In this document: positions 51,699 through 59,695 of the stretch, in pieces
How positions within the stretch are numbered: the stretch's first letter is position 1
Layout of the letters: each line of letters starts with the position of its first letter
Source: Chryseobacterium gambrini
Lineage (GTDB): Bacteria > Bacteroidota > Bacteroidia > Flavobacteriales > Weeksellaceae
Reading direction: 5' to 3'
Length of the DNA stretch: 64,000 nt
Assembly (NCBI RefSeq): GCF_900156825.1
Contig: NZ_FTOV01000015.1
Coordinates: forward strand, 22,921 to 86,920
Program-made: the position numbers and the translations under genes
The notes under the pieces: generated by a model
Database searches by the model: none
Told to the model about the DNA's origin: nothing
Seen by the model: only the letters and a program-made list of their open reading frames with translations

Positions 51699-51712
51699 AT
51701 AATCATGATTAT
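51699..51712. promoter_or_regulatory. 14-bp palindrome, candidate LysR operator
   Basis: ATAATCATGATTAT is a perfect palindrome of the T-N11-A-like type favoured by LysR regulators. It lies between the lysR start and the divergent operon, 5 nt upstream of the lysR -7 element. Confidence 0.5.
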
Positions 51713-51717
51713 TTGGG

Positions 51718-51725
51718 TACATTTG
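51718..51725 (+). promoter_or_regulatory. Putative -7 element of the LysR-type gene
   Basis: TACATTTG fits TAnnTTTG and lies 19 nt upstream of the ATG at 51745. The palindrome just upstream would place the regulator over its own promoter, allowing autorepression. Confidence 0.55.
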
Positions 51726-51744
51726 CATCATAAAAGTAATACCT

Positions 51745-52653
51745 ATGGTTAATTTAGAATGGTACAGAACTTTTAAGGCAATCTATAAAACAGGAACGCT
51801 TACCGAAGCTGCGGATACACTTTTTATTTCGCAACCGGGCGTAAGTCTGCATCTCAGTTCGCTTGAAGCGTATGTCGGATATAAGTTATTCGACAGAACA
51901 GGGCGGAGAATGATTCCGACGGAAAGAGGAAAGGTCTTATATAATGCGATTACCGAACCTTTGTCAAAACTGGAAGAGGTGGAGAAAAACTTTCAGAAAT
52001 CGACGGAGAAACTCACACCTACCATCAGTGTCGGCATGTGTTTTGAAACCTTTCAGACAACACTGGAGCAGTACGTTTCGAGTCTGCCGTTCAACCTGAT
52101 CATCAGTTTCGGGGAATACCGCGAAATGCTTGATCAATTAGATAAAGGAATTTTAGATTTAATAATTACTCCAAAAAAAGGAGTTTCGCCGAATATTGAG
52201 CATGAAGCATTTTCTTCCGAACAGATCATTCTTGTAGGAGGAAAAGATGTTGATAAAGAGCAGTTTGAAATTATTTTAAATGAAAAGGGAATCGAACACG
52301 CGGAAGAATGGCTGAAAAACGAAAAATGGTACGGTACAGCAGGAGATATGGAGCATCTTTTTCAGTTCTGGATTCTGAATTTCGGGCATAAACCGAACTT
52401 CCGTCCCAATTATATCGTTCCGAACCTGAATTCAATTGTGCGTTGTCTGAAAGGCGGAACAGGTTTGGCAGTGGTTCCTGATTTTCTATGCAAAAAGGAA
52501 ATTGAAAACGGAGAAGTGCAACTGATCTGGGAAGGTGAAAAACCATTAAAAAACACGCTGCATTTCGGATGCCGGAAGAAAACGAATTATCAGACGGAGA
52601 TCGATCACATCAAAGAACTTTTCAGGAAGATGATGGGGAAAGAAGACATATAA
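51745..52653 (+). CDS. LysR-family transcriptional regulator
   Basis: This 302-residue protein has an N-terminal winged helix-turn-helix of LysR type (YKTGTLTEAADTLFISQPGV, then HLSSLEAYVGYKLFDRTGRR) and a C-terminal periplasmic-binding-like effector domain (LTPTISVGMCFETFQTTLEQ through CLKGGTGLAVVPDF). It is divergent from the mdaB-ygiN-like operon with a palindrome in between, so it probably controls that operon in response to quinones or electrophiles. The effector cannot be read from sequence. The acetyltransferase gene follows 10 nt after its stop. Confidence 0.92.
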   Translation: MVNLEWYRTFKAIYKTGTLTEAADTLFISQPGVSLHLSSLEAYVGYKLFDRTGRRMIPTERGKVLYNAITEPLSKLEEVEKNFQKSTEKLTPTISVGMCFETFQTTLEQYVSSLPFNLIISFGEYREMLDQLDKGILDLIITPKKGVSPNIEHEAFSSEQIILVGGKDVDKEQFEIILNEKGIEHAEEWLKNEKWYGTAGDMEHLFQFWILNFGHKPNFRPNYIVPNLNSIVRCLKGGTGLAVVPDFLCKKEIENGEVQLIWEGEKPLKNTLHFGCRKKTNYQTEIDHIKELFRKMMGKEDI

Positions 52654-52663
52654 ACATTTAATT

Positions 52664-53179
52664 ATGAAAAAAATTCTTGAAACAGAAAGGCTTATTTTAC
52701 GTGAATTAAATTCAAATGATGCACTAAGTTTTTATGATCTTAATAATAATCCCAATGTTATTAAATATACAGGAAACTTGCCTTTTGAGAACGTGGAAAA
52801 AGCCAGAGATTTTTTGTTGAGCTACAGAGATTATGATGAAAATGGTTTTGGAAGATGGGCAGTAATTGAAAAAGCTACAGAAAAGTTTTTAGGATGGTGT
52901 GGTCTGAAATACAGTAAGGAAACGGATGAAACGGATATCGGTTTTCGTTTCTTTGAAGAATACTGGAACAAAGGATTTGCAACAGAAAGTGCAAAAGCAT
53001 GTTTAGAATATGGCTTTAATGAATTTCATCTGAGTAAAATTGTAGGAAGAGTTATGGCTGAAAATATTGCTTCTATAAAGGTTTTAGAAAAATTAGGACT
53101 TGTTTACGATAGAGAATTCGATTTTGATGGTCATCAAGGTTTGAGGTATAAGATCGAACCTGCCAGATTAAAAATCTAA
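52664..53179 (+). CDS. GNAT-family N-acetyltransferase (RimJ/RimL type)
   Basis: This 171-residue protein begins ETERLILRELNSNDALSFYD, typical of the RimJ/RimL subgroup, with an acetyl-CoA-binding segment in GFRFFEEYWNKGFATESAKA and a C-terminal NIASIKVLEKLGLVYDREFD. It would acetylate an amino group of a protein or small molecule; the substrate is unknown. It follows the LysR gene by 10 nt and is probably co-transcribed with it. The codon usage is more AT-rich than in the flanking genes. Confidence 0.9.
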   Translation: MKKILETERLILRELNSNDALSFYDLNNNPNVIKYTGNLPFENVEKARDFLLSYRDYDENGFGRWAVIEKATEKFLGWCGLKYSKETDETDIGFRFFEEYWNKGFATESAKACLEYGFNEFHLSKIVGRVMAENIASIKVLEKLGLVYDREFDFDGHQGLRYKIEPARLKI

Positions 53180-53204
53180 TGATAGTTCAAATGAAAATTA
53201 AAAA

Positions 53205-53252
53205 GGTTAACAATCAACAATCAACAATTAACAATCAACAATTAACAATTAA
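53205..53252. repeat. Heptanucleotide tandem repeat upstream of the aldo/keto reductase gene
   Basis: Six to seven 7-nt units (AACAATC or AACAATT) in a row end 18 nt before the ATG at 53271. A change in the number of units would shift spacing upstream of the start codon. The same class of repeat precedes the ferredoxin gene at 4003. Confidence 0.75.
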
Positions 53253-53270
53253 ATAGATAAAATAAAAAGT

Positions 53271-54146
53271 ATGCAACAGAAAACATACACAGGGCAGCCT
53301 GTAATTACATTGAACAACGGAGTGGATATTCCGGCTTTAGGATTCGGGGTTTGGCAGATGGAAGATATGCAGGAATGTGAAAATGCGGTGATCAAGGCCA
53401 TTGAAACCGGCTACAGAATGATCGATACGGCTTCCATTTACCAGAATGAAACCGCAGTAGGAAATGCGATTAAAAATAGTGGAACAGACCGTGAAGAATT
53501 ATTCATTACTTCAAAACTTTGGGTTCAGGATACTTCTTATGAGCAGGCAAAAGGGGCTTTTCAGAGAACTTTAGACAGGCTACAGCTAGATTATCTGGAT
53601 ATGTATCTTATTCACTGGCCGTATTCTGATTTTAAAGGAGCATGGAAAGCGATGGAAGAACTGTATCATGAAGGGAAAATAAAAGCAATAGGGGTTTGTA
53701 ATTTCCCTGAAGATAAAATGGAGGAATTAAAAGCTGATGCAACGGTACTTCCTGTCATCAACCAGATCGAGCTGCACCCGATTTTCCAGCAGAAAGAACT
53801 TCAGGTGTACAACAGGGAAAATAAGATCATCACGCAGCCTTGGAGTCCACTTGGAAACGGAAACGCAGGATTACTGGATCATCAGGATCTTAAATCAATC
53901 GGCGAGAAATACGGTAAAACGGTGGCGCAGGTAATTTTAAGATGGCACTTACAGGAAGGATTCTGCGTGATTCCTAAATCGGTTACCCCTTCCAGAATTG
54001 AAGAAAACTTTAATGTTTTTGATTTTGAATTAGCCGAAGATGAAATGAACGTCGTTCGTTCTTTAGACACCGGAAAAAGATTATTCTTCGATCCGAAAGA
54101 TCCGGAATGGGAGCAGAAAATGCTGAAATCGGTAGCGGATATTTAA
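53271..54146 (+). CDS. Aldo/keto reductase
   Basis: This 291-residue TIM-barrel oxidoreductase is NADPH-dependent in this family. The catalytic tetrad is visible: Asp and Tyr in RMIDTASIYQNE, Lys in LFITSKLWVQ, His in YLIHWPYSDF. The cofactor-binding C-terminal segment includes VIPKSVTPSRIEENFNVFDF. It is closest in layout to 2,5-diketo-gluconate reductase-like AKR5 enzymes, which reduce many aldehydes. The upstream 90 nt hold a heptanucleotide repeat rather than a clear promoter. Confidence 0.94.
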   Translation: MQQKTYTGQPVITLNNGVDIPALGFGVWQMEDMQECENAVIKAIETGYRMIDTASIYQNETAVGNAIKNSGTDREELFITSKLWVQDTSYEQAKGAFQRTLDRLQLDYLDMYLIHWPYSDFKGAWKAMEELYHEGKIKAIGVCNFPEDKMEELKADATVLPVINQIELHPIFQQKELQVYNRENKIITQPWSPLGNGNAGLLDHQDLKSIGEKYGKTVAQVILRWHLQEGFCVIPKSVTPSRIEENFNVFDFELAEDEMNVVRSLDTGKRLFFDPKDPEWEQKMLKSVADI

Positions 54147-54182
54147 GATCTGGAATTTCATTTAAATAGTTTTCATTAAAAG

Positions 54183-54386
54183 TCTGTTTAAACTTTTATT
54201 TAACCACAAAAGTCACAAAAGATGTACTAAATTTTTTATTTAAAGGTGATCATTATCAATGAAAAAGCTCACCATAGTTTTTAAAAATCTTTGATTTTTA
54301 TTCTTTTGAGCGCTTTGATTATTCTGGAAATTCGCTTTAACATTATCTTTTGTCCCTTTTGCGGTTAATTCTGAAATTAGTTTAAA
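54183..54386. repeat. Copy of the ~200-bp dispersed repeat (inverse orientation)
   Basis: The sequence starts TCTGTTTAAACTTTTATTTA and ends in TTAGTTTAAA, and its middle (AAAAATCTTTGATTTTTATT, then CTTTTGAGCGCTTTGATTAT) matches the copies at 49601-49805 and, reversed, 31643-32121. The whole 54147-54482 gap otherwise holds only a small hairpin (GAAGCAGTAA…TTATTGCTTC near 54403-54427). Confidence 0.85.
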
Positions 54387-54482
54387 TATGTTTTAAATAT
54401 AAAGAAGCAGTAAATTATTATTGCTTCTTTTTTTATTAAAAAATATCATTTAACTTTACGATGATACTTAAAAACTAAAATT

Positions 54483-54752
54483 ATGGATACAAAAGTTAAT
54501 GATCAGATCACCGATGCGGTGACTCAGGCTAATGTAAAAGTTTTAGGAGAGGCTCCTGCAATGGCAATGGGAAATCTTTATCAGGCTATGGCACATTCTA
54601 CAGGCATACTTTTTCAGAATGCAGTAAGCGCTCAGAATCAGCAGAATATATTGGCTCAGGCTGCTACGACACAAGGTGTAATGCAGATTTACAGCATCGA
54701 TACCGCTGCAGACGGCATTGCTGCTTCAAAAATACTAAATGGCGGTGTCTGA
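54483..54752 (+). CDS. RebB-like R-body (killing trait) protein
   Basis: This 89-residue protein matches the RebB family: VNDQITDAVTQANVKVLGEA, then PAMAMGNLYQAMAHSTGILF and NAVSAQNQQNILAQAATTQG, ending QIYSIDTAADG. RebB is a structural subunit of R-bodies, coiled protein ribbons that unroll and are tied to killing of hosts by Caedibacter. R-body loci usually hold several reb genes and regulators; here only one is visible, with a lipoprotein gene downstream. The full system may be elsewhere, or the protein may have another role. It lies after a dispersed repeat, with a TAACTTTA near-match promoter about 20 nt upstream. Confidence 0.82.
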   Translation: MDTKVNDQITDAVTQANVKVLGEAPAMAMGNLYQAMAHSTGILFQNAVSAQNQQNILAQAATTQGVMQIYSIDTAADGIAASKILNGGV

Positions 54753-54859
54753 ATATTCAAAAATTTTCAGAGACAATAAAATTGAATATCTTACCGGAAT
54801 CAGAATTAAAGCAGTGAATTTATTTTATTTTTGCTGACTTATAAGTATTGTATAATTTC

Positions 54860-55306
54860 ATGAACAAAATAATTTTATCCTTTATGCTGCTCTCTGTTAT
54901 TTCCTGTACCGGAAGTGATGAAGATCAGAACACAGACAATAAATCTTCCATTATCGGAACATGGTATGTCGAAAAAACCGAGATTTACAAATCTTTAAAT
55001 CAGCAGGTTCTGGTTTCTTTTTCAACGGAATGTCAGAAAATGAGTACCCACGAATTTACTTCTACCCATCTTTTCTCCATTTCTTTTGCCCAGAACAACA
55101 ATACCTGCGAAAAAGGAAATGCTGTAAGCCAAAAATATACGTTAGATAAAACAAACAGTACATTCTGGTTTGAAGGGCAGGAAAAGTATCCGTACTACAT
55201 CACAAAGCTTAATGAATCTGATATGGTGGTAGAAGACCGCACTCAGGATTTCGACGGCGACGGAGCGAAAGATGTATTGAGACGTTTTTATAAAAGAATC
55301 AAATAA
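54860..55306 (+). CDS. Lipocalin-like lipoprotein
   Basis: This protein is 148 residues from ATG 54860 and starts with a lipoprotein signal (LSFMLLSVISC, lipobox ISC). The mature part begins SSIIGTWYVEKTEIY, the GxW opening of lipocalin-like domains, followed by antiparallel strands. Such proteins are common Bacteroidota surface or periplasmic lipoproteins without a known ligand. It is collinear with the RebB gene after a 107-nt gap. The start at the MNKIIL methionine is chosen because the signal peptide starts there. Confidence 0.78.
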   Translation: MNKIILSFMLLSVISCTGSDEDQNTDNKSSIIGTWYVEKTEIYKSLNQQVLVSFSTECQKMSTHEFTSTHLFSISFAQNNNTCEKGNAVSQKYTLDKTNSTFWFEGQEKYPYYITKLNESDMVVEDRTQDFDGDGAKDVLRRFYKRIK

Positions 55307-55363
55307 AATAATTTTACTTAATATTAGAGAACAATAATGAGCGGGCGGTTTTATAATAGGGTC

Positions 55364-55439
55364 CCTTCGACAAGCTCAGAGTGACATCCCGAATACTAAC
55401 CGCAATATTTAAATATTGTCAGGCTGAGCCTGTCGAAGC
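55364..55439. repeat. Palindromic repeat pair CTTCGACA
   Basis: Two related 22-nt segments (55365-55386, CCTTCGACAAGCTCAG, and the inverse 55417-55438, GGCTGAGCCTGTCGAAG) face each other across ~30 nt and can pair imperfectly. This class of element is widely dispersed in Flavobacteriia genomes. It differs in sequence from the 26-mer family at 47661. Confidence 0.7.
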
Positions 55440-55475
55440 CTTTATGAGTAAAAAGGGGTAAGTTAATAAAATAAA

Positions 55476-55508
55476 AAACTCCTTTCGGTCTGAAAGGAGT
55501 TTGTTTTT
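55476..55508. terminator. Terminator between lipocalin-like gene and mpl
   Basis: The stem AAACTCCTTTC / GAAAGGAGTTT with a 5-nt loop and flanking T runs is placed 20 nt from the mpl stop codon. Confidence 0.85.
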
Positions 55509-55522
55509 TATATTCTGTACAG

Positions 55523-56860
55523 TTATTTCGTAAGATCAAGACCTCCGAAATTTCCGGAGCTCATCATGAGATAAACGCCGTCTGTTTTATCCAGTGTGTT
55601 CCAGTACGCATGAAGTTCTTCCGCGTTGGTGAACACTTTTAAATTTTCATTCTTAAACTTTTCTTTAATCAGTTCCGGTGAAATCGGCTCCATTCTTTTG
55701 ATTTTCAGGGCATCTTCAGAATAGAAAACAATCGCTTCATCCAGTCCGTCCATTGCGTGATCATACTGCTCCAGAAACACAGGATTTAAGCTGGAATACG
55801 TATGAAGCTCAAGAAAACCGTATTTCTTTTCGTTTTTAAACTGCTCACAGAATGCTTTTACGGCTGCCTTTACCTTACTCGGCGCATGTGCAAAATCTTT
55901 ATACAATGTTCCGTTGTCTTCTCTTTCTACCTTTTCAAGACGTTTTGAGGCTCCTTTAAAGCTCATAATGGCTTCATAGAAATCTTCATCCATAATTCCC
56001 AGAGTATGGCAGATGTGTCTTGCCCCTTCAAGATTTAATAAATTGTGTGCGCCAAAAACCGAAAGCGGAACATCACCCATTTCTGTTTTCAGGTGAACTT
56101 TTCTGTTTACAATTTCGTATTCAGGGGTTTTGTAAGGAATTTTTCTGAAATAATTTTCAGCACTTTCCACCACTTTTACCACTTCGGCATCTTCTTCATT
56201 GTATACCAGAACACCGCCTGCCGTAATGCTTGCCACAAATTTTCTGAACTGCACCACATAATCATCAAACGTTTTGAAAACGTTGATGTGATCCCATGCA
56301 ATTCCGCTCAGCAAAGCAATATTCGGCTGATAGAGCAAAAATTTCGAACGGAGATCAATAGGAGAGGAAAGATATTCATCCCCTTCCAACACCATAAAAT
56401 CGTTGTCTTCGCTAAGTTTCACCATACAGTCGAAACCTTCCAGTTGTGCTCCCACCATGAAGTCCACCTCTTTCTGATGGAAATTCAGCACATGAAGGAT
56501 CATGGAAGTAATCGTTGTTTTTCCGTGCGAACCGGCAATAACCACTCTTGTTTTATCTTTAGACTGTTCGTACAGAAATTCGGGATACGAATAGATTTTC
56601 AGTCCAAGCTCTTTGGCTTTCGCCAGTTCCGGATTGTCCTGATGCGCGTGCATTCCGAGAATAACGGCATCGATATCCGAAGTAATCTTTTCCGGAAACC
56701 ATCCCATTTCTTCGGGAAGAATTCCTTTCTTTTCCAAACGTGATTTCGAAGGTTCAAAGATCGCATCATCCGAACCTGTTACAAGATATCCTTTATCTTT
56801 TAATGCAATGGCAAGATTGTGCATCGCACTTCCGCCGATCGCGATGAAATGGGTTTTCAA
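55523..56860 (-). CDS. mpl: UDP-N-acetylmuramate:tripeptide ligase (Mpl-type Mur ligase)
   Basis: This 445-residue Mur ligase has an N-terminal UDP-MurNAc-binding Rossmann domain (HFIAIGGSAMHNLAIALKDK), the Walker A GSHGKTTITSM, the metal-binding region DFMVLEGDEYL, and a C-terminal ADP-binding part with DFAHAPSKVKAAVKAF. The segment GMHAHQDNPELAKAKELGLK is what distinguishes Mpl from MurC in Bacteroidota. Mpl rejoins recovered tripeptide to UDP-MurNAc in cell-wall recycling in the cytoplasm. The three genes upstream on the same strand are 6, 8 and 27 nt apart, so the four form an operon. MurC remains a less likely alternative. Confidence 0.87.
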   Translation of the reverse strand: MKTHFIAIGGSAMHNLAIALKDKGYLVTGSDDAIFEPSKSRLEKKGILPEEMGWFPEKITSDIDAVILGMHAHQDNPELAKAKELGLKIYSYPEFLYEQSKDKTRVVIAGSHGKTTITSMILHVLNFHQKEVDFMVGAQLEGFDCMVKLSEDNDFMVLEGDEYLSSPIDLRSKFLLYQPNIALLSGIAWDHINVFKTFDDYVVQFRKFVASITAGGVLVYNEEDAEVVKVVESAENYFRKIPYKTPEYEIVNRKVHLKTEMGDVPLSVFGAHNLLNLEGARHICHTLGIMDEDFYEAIMSFKGASKRLEKVEREDNGTLYKDFAHAPSKVKAAVKAFCEQFKNEKKYGFLELHTYSSLNPVFLEQYDHAMDGLDEAIVFYSEDALKIKRMEPISPELIKEKFKNENLKVFTNAEELHAYWNTLDKTDGVYLMMSSGNFGGLDLTK

Positions 56861-56866
56861 CTGTAT

Positions 56867-57307
56867 TTACGGTTTTTTTACATTAGTATTAATGATCTCC
56901 TGAAAAGCATTGGTAATGTTCGTCCAGTTTGTTTTGTAATTCGGCATTACCGAGCTTGCATCGGTTTTGCTGCCTTCATTCGGACCTTTTTTTATGTTGA
57001 TCGTCGTGGCAATCCCGTCATAAATTTTCTGGTGGTCTTCCTGTATTCTTCTGAAATTATTCTGGGAAAGTGTATTATCCAGCTTTTTAAGATCTTCGTC
57101 TGTAATTTTAAAATCCTGCCTGTATTTTTTACCCTGTCCTTCGAAAGAATAATGGGCAGTATTTCCTTTAATCAGAAGATTTTCATATATCGGTGCAAAT
57201 CCTCCGCTTTTCGAATAGCTGATGTCGAAATCCGAATACACTTTCTGGCTGTTGCAGGATACTAATACTATGATCGCGAATAAAATTCCTAATATTCTTT
57301 TCATCAT
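56867..57307 (-). CDS. Small lipoprotein (DUF6438-like)
   Basis: This 146-residue lipoprotein (lipobox LVSC) starts MMKRILGILFAIIVLVSC; the second Met could be the start. The body (DFDISYSKSGGFAPIYENLL, then YRQDFKITDEDLKKLDNTLS) resembles the DUF6438 type of lipoproteins, but that name is from memory of similar proteins. Function unknown. It lies between the acyltransferase gene (8 nt) and mpl (6 nt), so it is in an envelope operon. Confidence 0.72.
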   Translation of the reverse strand: MMKRILGILFAIIVLVSCNSQKVYSDFDISYSKSGGFAPIYENLLIKGNTAHYSFEGQGKKYRQDFKITDEDLKKLDNTLSQNNFRRIQEDHQKIYDGIATTINIKKGPNEGSKTDASSVMPNYKTNWTNITNAFQEIINTNVKKP

Positions 57308-57315
57308 TTTATACT

Positions 57316-58122
57316 TTAATTATCTGACTCTTTTTGCTCTGATTTTTTAGCTTTTAATTCTTCATCATAACTGTGCAGAACATTGAAATCCTCCGTCTGC
57401 TCAATCGCTGTCATGATTTTATGCAGAATCTGCTGCGCATTTTCTTTATCGTAATCTATATCAAGAGGCGCTTTAAATTCCATCGTTGGTTTTACGCCCG
57501 TAACTTTTACACGAAGTCCCTTTTTATCGAAAGCCCTTCTGAATCCGTTGATTTTAATAGGAATAACAATCGGACGTTGGTTTTTTACCAGTTTTGCCGT
57601 ACCCCTTCTTCCCTGTGCAAACGCTGCCGTGGTTCCCTGAGGAAAAGTAGCTACCCAACCGTTATCCAGGGCTTTCATGATATTATCGACCTCACTCATG
57701 TCTACCATTCGGTTGACGTTTTTACCTTCTGCTCTCCACGTTCTTTTTACCGTTACTGCTCCTGCAATCTTAAAGATTTTAGGAAGAATCCCTTTATTCA
57801 TGGTTTCTTCCGCAGCTACATAGTAAAAATCAATTTTAGGGTTTAGAAGATAGATCGGGTTCTTAATGGTGTTTAAATACCCATTGTTTACCGAGCAGAA
57901 TGCATGATACATCGCTGCCACATCTGCAAAGTACGTCTGATGGTTGGATACAAACAGCACATTGGAATCCGGAAGATCCACAAGATACTCAGTACCGGTG
58001 ATTTTCAGTTTATTAAAGCCGTTGAATCTTCTGTAAGATACAATTCCTAAAATAAAAATAATCAGCCTTTTTAAAAAATAAGGAGTTCCGAACGCGTCGG
58101 TGAAAATGTTTTTCTTCGCCAT
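57316..58122 (-). CDS. 1-acylglycerol-3-phosphate acyltransferase (PlsC-like)
   Basis: This 268-residue membrane-associated protein has the PlsC motif NHxxxxD (FVSNHQTYFADVAAM), a second motif in AGAVTVKRTWRAEG, and FPQGTTAAFAQGRRG with the conserved Gly-Thr of motif III, followed by QRPIVIPIKINGF (motif IV). It transfers an acyl chain to lysophosphatidate in phospholipid synthesis, or to a related lipid. It is 27 nt after the Nudix gene and 8 nt before the lipoprotein gene. Confidence 0.9.
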   Translation of the reverse strand: MAKKNIFTDAFGTPYFLKRLIIFILGIVSYRRFNGFNKLKITGTEYLVDLPDSNVLFVSNHQTYFADVAAMYHAFCSVNNGYLNTIKNPIYLLNPKIDFYYVAAEETMNKGILPKIFKIAGAVTVKRTWRAEGKNVNRMVDMSEVDNIMKALDNGWVATFPQGTTAAFAQGRRGTAKLVKNQRPIVIPIKINGFRRAFDKKGLRVKVTGVKPTMEFKAPLDIDYDKENAQQILHKIMTAIEQTEDFNVLHSYDEELKAKKSEQKESDN

Positions 58123-58149
58123 CTCTCAATTAAACACGGTATTGCAAAG

Positions 58150-58776
58150 TTACATTTTTTTCAGCAACTGGCTGAATTCGCTAAGGATCATTGCAGTAGC
58201 GCCCCAGATAATATATCCGTTGAAATTAATCACCGGAACTTCATTTCCTGCCGTGCTCGGTAAAACCATCATGTCCGGCTCATCCGGAAGATTGAGAAAA
58301 CAGGTGATCGGAAATTCGATCACTTCCACCGCTTCACTCTGCTGCAGAATAAATTCAGGATTCTTTCTGGTGTATGAAATATAAGGATAAACATAAAAAT
58401 TGCTGGGCGGAATGTAGATCGGCGACATTTCGCGAATCATCCGTACATAATGTTTCTCGATGCCGATTTCCTCTGAAGTTTCCCGCACGGCAGTTTCTGC
58501 AAAATCCTCATCCGTTTCTTCGCGCTTTCCGCCCGGTAAAGAGATCTGTCCGCTGTGACGGTCGTGCTCATTAATGGTTCTCTGGATTAAAGGGAAATGC
58601 CACTCATCGTTTTTCAGGTACAAAACAATATTTACGGCAGCAAACTTTGGATTTTTTTCCAAAACCTCTTCATACGTAAAAACAGGGCGGGAAGGAGGCG
58701 AGAAAACACCGTGCGCATAGATTCCCGGCAATTCCGCAGTTTTTATTTTCTTTAATAAATCTTTTCCAAAACTCAT
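58150..58776 (-). CDS. Nudix hydrolase (CoA pyrophosphatase type)
   Basis: This protein is 208 residues from ATG 58776; a Met two codons upstream is possible. The Nudix box is complete, GGKREETDEDFAETAVRETS then EEIGI. The preceding LPGG element and the length match NudL/CoA pyrophosphatases, which hydrolyse CoA or related dinucleotides. It opens the envelope operon with the acyltransferase, lipoprotein and Mpl genes, so a role near acyl-CoA or cell-wall recycling is possible but not shown. Confidence 0.9.
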   Translation of the reverse strand: MSFGKDLLKKIKTAELPGIYAHGVFSPPSRPVFTYEEVLEKNPKFAAVNIVLYLKNDEWHFPLIQRTINEHDRHSGQISLPGGKREETDEDFAETAVRETSEEIGIEKHYVRMIREMSPIYIPPSNFYVYPYISYTRKNPEFILQQSEAVEVIEFPITCFLNLPDEPDMMVLPSTAGNEVPVINFNGYIIWGATAMILSEFSQLLKKM

Positions 58777-58782
58777 TCTCAA

Positions 58783-59559
58783 ATTTAATCATTTCTTTTG
58801 AAGAAAGGAAGAGCGGAGAATGTTAATTAATGGTAAAAATGGGAGAGTGGTGGTTGGCTGTTTGTTGATGGTTGATGATTGATGATTGATGATTGATGGT
58901 TGATGGTTGTTGGTTGTACGCTGAGCGGAGCCGAAGCGTACTGCTTGGCTGATTTGTTTGAATGACTGAATTTATGAAATCTGTTTTTTGCTTGTTTTTG
59001 AAGGATGTTTTTTGATGAACGGGTTAAAATTATCACAGAAATGTCCATTTTCCACCATCATAAAAAATTCTGACCGGTTTTGACCGGTTTTGACTGCTTT
59101 TGACTGGTTTTGACCGGTTTGAAAACCCATTTCTTCGGATCATGTTCGGGTCTTCTTCGGATCGGCTTCGGAAAAATGGGATTTTTTCCGAAGGAATACC
59201 GAACAACAGTCGAAGAATTTCGGAAGAATTTTGATTACCGTATTTCTTTAATTGTACGCTTCGGCTCCGCTCAGCGTACTTCAGTGCTATTCCATTTTAA
59301 ACACAGCATTGTAAACCAAACCCTCCACCGTGCGCTGAGCGGAGCCGAAGAGCACATTAAAACATACACTTTAAAAAATATCACCATGATTTCCAACCTT
59401 TTTGAAAAAAATTGCATCCTTTAAAATAAAACGACATGTTTTGTCGTTAATGCTTTGTAATTTTGCAGAAAAGTAAAAAAGACAGGAGTTTATTTTTATT
59501 ATTCTGAACAAAAAATTAATAAAAACAAGCTGTTAAAAGCTCATAAAAAAACAATAGCC
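58783..59559. repeat. Repeat-rich intergenic region upstream of the T9SS gene
   Basis: No real gene is seen. In order it holds: a heptanucleotide repeat of TTGATGA/TTGATGG units (58863-58915); a palindromic 26-mer (58916-58941); five 10-nt units of the TGACCGGTTT type (59071-59120); CTTCGGA-rich repeats (about 59130-59205); two more 26-mers (59254-59279 and 59330-59355, the latter with an altered arm GTGCGCT / AGAGCAC); and a hairpin-forming AACGACA-TGTTT-TGTCGTT (59430-59448). Confidence 0.85.
59458..59465 (+). promoter_or_regulatory. Putative -7 element of the T9SS gene
   Basis: TAATTTTG matches TAnnTTTG. The nearest TTTG is only 14 nt upstream (59440-59443), inside the AACGACA palindrome. 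If used, the transcript would have a ~230-nt leader before the ATG at 59696. Confidence 0.4.
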
Positions 59560-59643
59560 ATGATTAAAACAAATAAATTTCGGACAGGTTCTGTCAAATT
59601 CAGGATCAATTCTTTAAGAATGCGGGTTTCCTTATTTTTCTAA
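59560..59643 (+). other. Possible short leader ORF (27 codons) upstream of the T9SS gene
   Basis: The frame from ATG 59560 runs to TAA 59641-59643 and ends in SLRMRVSLFF. A shorter frame within it starts at ATG 59620 (MRVSLFF). It lies 52 nt upstream of the T9SS ATG in the predicted leader. The track is too short to judge coding potential; it is recorded because the end motif is a plausible leader peptide and the leader is otherwise unexplained. Confidence 0.3.
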
Positions 59644-59695
59644 GCATTCCCTTTCTTAATTTCACCTTTACAATAACGTTAAAATTACACTAAGT

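Noticed and set aside
56045..56743. 232-codon plus-strand open frame opposite mpl
   Set aside because: It is antisense to a well-conserved Mur ligase; the composition (rich in His, Phe, Arg) is that of a shadow frame and it has no recognisable domain.
57373..57846. 157-codon plus-strand open frame opposite the acyltransferase gene
   Set aside because: Antisense shadow of a conserved PlsC-type gene.
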